Assembly: GCA_002726205.1 (NCBI GenBank)
Contig: PBSL01000014.1
Location: 58,920 to 122,919 of the forward strand
Source of the DNA: Planctomycetaceae bacterium
GTDB lineage: Bacteria; Planctomycetota; Planctomycetia; Planctomycetales; Planctomycetaceae
Reading direction: 5' to 3'
DNA: 64,000 nucleotides
Positions 59,976-64,000 of the stretch are shown here, piece by piece. Position numbers and translations under genes: made by a program. Positions within the stretch are counted from its first letter, which is position 1, and the number at the start of each line of letters is the position of its first letter. The notes under the pieces were generated by a model. It saw only the letters and a list, made by a program, of their open reading frames with translations. It searched no databases and was not told the origin of the DNA.

Positions 59976-61502
59976 ATGAAGATGATGAGGCGAGAGTCGT
60001 GCTGCAAGTTCCTGGTCGGGCTGATCCTGATGGGTGGCATCGGTCATGCCGAGGAAGTGATCAATCTGGGCTCGCGCCGCGAGTTGATGCTCGACGGCTT
60101 CCTGTTCAATTCGATACGTCATCTCAGTTTTCGACAGCACCAACCGGTAGAACGTGAGCAGGTACTGGATTTTTCGGCACCATGGGAGGGGCGAAAGTAC
60201 TTCGGCTTTTCCGTGACCGGATACGCGACGGTCATCCCGGATGCAGGGCAGTACAGGATGTACTACGCCTCCTACTTCGGTCACCGGCTGAAACCGGGCG
60301 ATCCCACGAAACAGTACACCGGCTACTGTGTCAGCAAGGATGGGATTCACTGGACGCGTCCGCTACTGGGGCGCGTTGCATTTGAAGGCAGCAAACAGAA
60401 CAACATCCTGCGGCAGGGTGGTCGAACGTCCCACAATTTTGCCCCGTTCATCGACAGCCGCCCTGGAGTGCCTGCCGACGAGAGGTACAAGGCGGTGGGA
60501 GGCAACGGAAAGGCCTTCGGGTTCGTGTCGGCTGATGGCCTGGATTGGCGGAAGTTTCGGGAGAAGCCAATTGTCGATGGGAGCGACCCGGCGTTTGACC
60601 GGTTTGGTGCTGTCCACTGGGGCAACAATCCCACCAAGCCGCGAGCGATTCTCGACTCGATGAACATTGCCTTCTGGGATGCGGCCCGAAAACGGTACGT
60701 GTTCTACTTCCGGGCCCACCTGCCGGCGCTCGATCGGGAAGGCAAGAAGATCGAGAAGCCGATCAGGTCGGTGATGATGTGTACCTCGCAGAACTTCCGT
60801 GATTGGTCGGGGATCAAGCCGATCGATCTGGGAGAACCTCGTCAACTCTGGCGCAACGAACTCTACACGTCGATGTTGCAGCCTTATCCGCGCGCGCCAC
60901 ATCTGCTGGTCGGAATTCCGTTGCGGACGGTTCCCAGGCGTCCCTTCCGGGGCGGCAGTTTTGGGATGAGTGAGAGTGTATTGATGTACAGTCGCGATGG
61001 AGAACGGTTCAGAATTGCCGAGGAACCATTCATGCGTCCGGGCCGCGACGTGCGTAACTGGAGCAAGCATGGCAATCTGTTCGGATGGGGAATCGTCCAA
61101 ACCAGTGAGGACGAGTTGAGCCTGTATTACCAGCAGCACGATCACCAGAAGACGGCCCATCTGAAGCGGGCGACCTTGCGGCTGGACGGATTCATGTCGC
61201 TGCATGCCGGGCGTTATCCCGGGGGTGTGGCCATCAGTAGGCCGATTGTCTTCAGTGGTGGGGAACTGGAATTGAATGTCGCGACCGGGGCCGGCGGCGG
61301 TGTACGAATCGGATTGATCGACGCCGAAACCGGCCAGGTGATCGAGGGTTTCGAGGAAAGTGATGAGTTTTTTGGGGACCAGATTGCCACGGTGGTGCAC
61401 TGGAAAGGGGCAGCCGATATCGCCAAATTGGCCGGCCGTCGTATTCGAATGAAAATTTCGATGTATGAAGCCGACCTGTACTCGTTGCGTTTCCGTCCCT
61501 GA
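59976..61502 (+). CDS. Exported glycosidase-like beta-propeller protein
   Basis: 508 aa from ATG 59976; ATG 59982 has a better distance (nine bases) from GAGGA and may be the true start. The signal peptide ends near GGIGHA. RRELMLDGFLFNSIRHLSFR is followed by propeller segments with QYRMYYASYFGH, YCVSKDGIHWTRPLLG, GFVSADGLDWRKF, CTSQNFRDWSG and MYSRDGERFRIAE, as in GH32/43/130-related five-bladed propellers. A final beta-sandwich is seen in GGELELNVATGAGGGVRIGL. It has the same layout as the protein at 39713 but low identity. Catalytic residues are not assignable by eye. Confidence 0.88.
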   Translation: MKMMRRESCCKFLVGLILMGGIGHAEEVINLGSRRELMLDGFLFNSIRHLSFRQHQPVEREQVLDFSAPWEGRKYFGFSVTGYATVIPDAGQYRMYYASYFGHRLKPGDPTKQYTGYCVSKDGIHWTRPLLGRVAFEGSKQNNILRQGGRTSHNFAPFIDSRPGVPADERYKAVGGNGKAFGFVSADGLDWRKFREKPIVDGSDPAFDRFGAVHWGNNPTKPRAILDSMNIAFWDAARKRYVFYFRAHLPALDREGKKIEKPIRSVMMCTSQNFRDWSGIKPIDLGEPRQLWRNELYTSMLQPYPRAPHLLVGIPLRTVPRRPFRGGSFGMSESVLMYSRDGERFRIAEEPFMRPGRDVRNWSKHGNLFGWGIVQTSEDELSLYYQQHDHQKTAHLKRATLRLDGFMSLHAGRYPGGVAISRPIVFSGGELELNVATGAGGGVRIGLIDAETGQVIEGFEESDEFFGDQIATVVHWKGAADIAKLAGRRIRMKISMYEADLYSLRFRP

Positions 61503-61568
61503 CCGGGGCAGTTGCGGCAGGCGGTGACTCATCGGACAAGAGGAAAGTCGCGGTGGAGTGGAGTCTCG

Positions 61569-62354
61569 ATGGAGTTTTTCGACCTGTTGCTGCTGGCGGT
61601 TGTGCAGGGGGTGACCGAGTTTCTTCCGGTCAGTTCCTCGGGACATCTGGTCATCCTCGGCTCCTTGCTGGATGACGACTCGATGACCGGACATCAAATG
61701 GCCGGTGTCACCATCGCACTCCACGTCGGTACGTTGCTGTCTATTGTCGTGTTCTATTTCCGGGAGCTGATCCGCCTGGTCGGTCGCGATCGTCGACAGT
61801 TGGGGTTGCTGCTACTGGCAAGCCTGCCGGCTGCAGCCGTTGGCATCCCGTTGAAGCTCCTGCACTGGGATGAACGGCTTCATGATGCGCGTGTGGCCTC
61901 GGCCAGTTTGATAGTGACCGGGCTGGTGCTGCTGGTCGGTGGCAGGGCAAGTCGCAGGCAGTCGACGGCTACCGAGATGTCGGCAGCCACGGCGGCCTGG
62001 ATCGGGTTGGCGCAGGCCCTGGCGATCGTCCCCGGTTTGTCACGCAGCGGTTTGACGATTACCGCGGCCATCATCGGTGGCGTCGCCTCCCGGGAAGCCG
62101 CCCGATTTTCGTTCTTGCTGGCAATACCCGCGATTGCCGGAGCCGGGTTGTTGCAGCTGATGGAATTGTCCAGCGGGAAGGCCGGGGGGTCTGCATTTGA
62201 CGCCTGGCAGTTGTGCGTCGGGGCGGCGGTCGCGGCTGCAGTGGGATGGTTGTCGTTGTCTGGACTGTTGCTGATGCTGGGGCGGGGCCGGTTTGCGTGG
62301 TTTGCCGTCTGGTGTCTTCCGGTCGGAACGCTGATGTTGATCCGCAGCCTTTGA
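61569..62354 (+). CDS. uppP: Undecaprenyl-diphosphatase (UppP/BacA)
   Basis: 261 aa, about eight membrane helices. The ATG at 61569 is placed directly before the first helix; the frame is open upstream by 19 codons without a signal. Catalytic motifs are VVQGVTEFLPVSSSGHLVIL (Glu17 region) and IVPGLSRSGLTITAAI (Arg159), both needed for dephosphorylating undecaprenyl diphosphate at the membrane surface to recycle the carrier of peptidoglycan and other glycan precursors. It is 66 bp after the glycosidase-like gene and 19 bp before a MoaD-like gene, an unusual neighbour. Loss of the carrier step confers bacitracin sensitivity in other bacteria. Confidence 0.96.
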   Translation: MEFFDLLLLAVVQGVTEFLPVSSSGHLVILGSLLDDDSMTGHQMAGVTIALHVGTLLSIVVFYFRELIRLVGRDRRQLGLLLLASLPAAAVGIPLKLLHWDERLHDARVASASLIVTGLVLLVGGRASRRQSTATEMSAATAAWIGLAQALAIVPGLSRSGLTITAAIIGGVASREAARFSFLLAIPAIAGAGLLQLMELSSGKAGGSAFDAWQLCVGAAVAAAVGWLSLSGLLLMLGRGRFAWFAVWCLPVGTLMLIRSL

Positions 62355-62373
62355 TCGGGAGGAAGACGGCCTC

Positions 62374-62646
62374 GTGACGACCACGATTCGCTTACCTTCG
62401 CCTCTGGCGGGACATTGTGACGGGACACGCGAGCACCAGGTCGAAGGTCTGACGGCCGAGACTGCGGTCACGGATCTGGTGCGCCGGTTTCCGCAACTGG
62501 GGCCTCTCGTGCTCGAGGAAGGTCGCTTGCGGTCTCATCTGATGGTCATGCGCAACGGCACAAGGATGGAGACTGCAGCCGTGCCCGACGAACCCCTGGG
62601 CGACGGCGACGTGCTGACGCTGCTCTTTCTGGCCGGGGGTGGTTAG
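62374..62646 (+). CDS. MoaD/ThiS-family sulfur-carrier-like protein
   Basis: 90 aa from a GTG at 62374. The beta-grasp fold is suggested by TTIRLPSPLAG, VTDLVRRFPQLGPLVL, VMRNGTRMETA and LGDGDVLTLLFLAGGG, the last with the Gly-Gly C-terminus that is adenylated and thiocarboxylated in MoaD and ThiS. It ends 17 bp before the convergent aldehyde:ferredoxin oxidoreductase gene. MoaD-like proteins are often encoded next to AOR genes and supply sulfur for the dithiolene of the tungsten cofactor. An extra Gly is present at the end (GGG). It could equally serve molybdopterin synthesis generally. Confidence 0.9.
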   Translation: MTTTIRLPSPLAGHCDGTREHQVEGLTAETAVTDLVRRFPQLGPLVLEEGRLRSHLMVMRNGTRMETAAVPDEPLGDGDVLTLLFLAGGG

Positions 62647-62663
62647 CGAGGTCCCATGAACGA

Positions 62664-64000
62664 CTAGGCCGCCGACGCAGGTTCGGGGCCAATGTCGATT
62701 TCGGCCAGCATCGTGTCGAAGATCGTCATCACCTTCTCCTGCAGTTCCGAGAAGAACTCCTCGGTCACGAAATAAGGCAGGTCGATGTTCGGGTATTCGC
62801 GATGTGATTCCCCGGGCAGGACATAATCGTCTCGGGTCATCCCCTGCAGTTTTTCGAGTCGGTAACCCCGCAGGAAGGTCCGGACGGTCATTTCCGAGAT
62901 CGTCTCGGGAGTGACTTCCAGTCCGGTCAATTCGCTGACGGCGGTGGCCATCTGTGGGGCACCAACGCCGGCGAACTTGCAGATGCCGACCATGTCGAAT
63001 GGAAGTTGTACGAGGCCGCGATTGGGTTCGGTGATCGCCCCAACCCAGTAGTCCATGCTGGTCTCTCCTTCGAAGAGCAGGAGCAGGAAGGTCCGCATGG
63101 ACATGTGGCCGCCGGCCAGGGCCCAGGGGTAGCCCGGGTTGGTCTGAGGCAGATACGCAGGCAATTCGAGACCCTTGCAGTGCATTGCGTAGCCGGGTTC
63201 GCCAAGCCGTTCGCTCATCCTCAGCACACCCTGGCCGATCAGGTCGTCTTGTCCGGCACCGAGGCTGTTGACGGCCGTCAGGATACTCTCGAAATCTCCA
63301 AACCACGGGCCTGCGGCGAGTGCCTGACCGTCATCGGCGTGGCGGCGGTTGAATTCCATGGCGTAGGAGAGTGAAACGCCACAGGAGATCGAGTCCATCC
63401 CGAGTTCGTCGACGAGTTCGACAATCGTACAGGCCTGATCGGCGTCGTAGATTCCCAGGTTGCTGGCCAGCAGATTCAGCGGTTCGTAGTCAAGTTTGCC
63501 GCGGAACTTGCCCGCCTGGCCATCGACGGCGTCGTAGATGTTCTTGTGGCACTTGATCCCGCACCGGTAGCAGGACTCGTCTTTGACGATGAATTGTCCG
63601 CTTTCCTGGACGCTTTGTCGGTGGAGAGCGAAAGAGGCTTCGGTGCCGGTGGGGTTGAAGTTCAGCTCCGGTAAAGCGTGTTTCTGGTTCAGTGGGACGT
63701 AATTGGCCCAGGTGCCCCCCAGTCGATCCGTGGCGTCGTCCCGAAAGCGGGCGGAGCCTTCACCGCGGGCGATTTCCTTGTTGAATTCCGTGAAACCGGG
63801 TGCGTCGGCATCACGGACATCCGGCGTGTCGGCGACGATTGCCAGCAGATTCTTCGAACCCATCAGTCCGCCCATGCCTCCACGTCCACAGTAGCGGGCC
63901 TTGGGATCGCCGCTCTTGAGTTGGTTTTCGGTTGAAAGAGCGACGGCGGCATAACGGACCGTCTCGGGATGCTCGCCGGCGGGGCCGATGACGGCAAAGT
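62664..64000 (-). CDS. Aldehyde:ferredoxin oxidoreductase (tungsten AOR family), N-terminus cut by window edge
   Basis: The reverse frame is open from base 64000 to the TAG at 62664, about 445 codons; family members are around 600 aa, so the first 150-200 are missing. VIGPAGEHPETVRYA and YCGRGGMGGLMGSKNLLAI are the typical pterin-binding N-domain segments. Four cluster cysteines appear: CYRCGIKCHKN (C-x2-C-x3-C, coded around 63549-63572) and a later one in DMVGICKFAG. VELVDELGMDSISCGVSLSY is the second conserved pterin loop. It would oxidise aldehydes to acids with a tungsten-bispterin and ferredoxin. The MoaD-like gene is convergent and adjacent. Confidence 0.93.
   Translation of the reverse strand, partial: FAVIGPAGEHPETVRYAAVALSTENQLKSGDPKARYCGRGGMGGLMGSKNLLAIVADTPDVRDADAPGFTEFNKEIARGEGSARFRDDATDRLGGTWANYVPLNQKHALPELNFNPTGTEASFALHRQSVQESGQFIVKDESCYRCGIKCHKNIYDAVDGQAGKFRGKLDYEPLNLLASNLGIYDADQACTIVELVDELGMDSISCGVSLSYAMEFNRRHADDGQALAAGPWFGDFESILTAVNSLGAGQDDLIGQGVLRMSERLGEPGYAMHCKGLELPAYLPQTNPGYPWALAGGHMSMRTFLLLLFEGETSMDYWVGAITEPNRGLVQLPFDMVGICKFAGVGAPQMATAVSELTGLEVTPETISEMTVRTFLRGYRLEKLQGMTRDDYVLPGESHREYPNIDLPYFVTEEFFSELQEKVMTIFDTMLAEIDIGPEPASAA

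Noticed and set aside
1-64000. CRISPR arrays, tRNA or rRNA genes, insertion sequences, prophage and defence-system genes
   Set aside because: I looked on both strands and found no spaced direct repeats, cloverleaf-like sequences, transposase or integrase motifs, terminal inverted repeats or phage genes.

Overview
The window is about 62-65 % G+C bacterial chromosome, densely coded on both strands, and almost certainly comes from a member of the Planctomycetota. The basis is the gene families, not a database search: six Tat-exported DUF1501 proteins, three large DUF1549/DUF1553 proteins with cytochrome-c-like CxxCH motifs, two sulfatases, several Tat-exported Gfo/Idh/MocA oxidoreductases, and pre-peptidase (PPC) domain proteins. 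I see no rRNA, tRNA, CRISPR array, insertion sequence, phage gene or replication origin. The genes at both edges are cut by the window.

Layout. 1-4 kb: truncated SGNH hydrolase diverging from a Gfo/Idh/MocA oxidoreductase, then an unpaired DUF1501 gene. 4-10 kb (+): cytochrome/DUF1549/DUF1553, DUF1501, sulfatase. 10-15 kb (-): esterase, cytochrome/DUF1549/DUF1553, DUF1501. 15.7-17.9 kb (+): Gfo/Idh/MocA oxidoreductase and amidohydrolase. 18-23.8 kb (-): a possible five-gene operon read as GH109-like enzyme, NeuB-like synthase, DUF6817-like protein, sulfatase and lipoprotein alpha/beta hydrolase. Diverging from it at 24-26.2 kb (+) are a ceramidase-like metallohydrolase and a left-handed beta-helix acyltransferase. 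26.3-33.7 kb (+): Big2/cytochrome/DUF1549/DUF1553, DUF1501, PPC protein and caspase-fold (C25-like) peptidase, facing a TIG/PPC surface protein. 36-43 kb: RraA-like protein, unpaired DUF1501, sugar-phosphate isomerase/epimerase, beta-propeller glycosidase-like protein and an N,N-dimethylformamidase-like protein.

43-50.3 kb (+) is an export operon: TolC-like outer-membrane factor, small Cys-rich secreted protein, FtsX permease, Cys-rich lipoprotein, HlyD-type adaptor, ABC ATPase and a second FtsX permease, followed by an MFS transporter. 51.5-57.7 kb: M19-like dipeptidase, then an operon of DUF1501, TolB-like propeller, NHL propeller and FG-GAP propeller. 57.7-64 kb: transglutaminase-esterase fusion, second glycosidase-like propeller, UppP, MoaD/ThiS-like sulfur carrier and a truncated tungsten-type aldehyde:ferredoxin oxidoreductase.

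Taken together this looks like an accessory region for breaking down sulfated or aminated glycans and for moving material across a large periplasm. The least explained parts are the divergent GH109/NeuB/DUF6817 versus ceramidase-like/acyltransferase locus (about 19.5-26.2 kb), the cytochrome-DUF1501-PPC-peptidase operon (26.3-33.7 kb) and the two-permease export operon with Cys-rich partners (43-50.3 kb). All family assignments come from motifs read by eye; none has been checked by a profile search.
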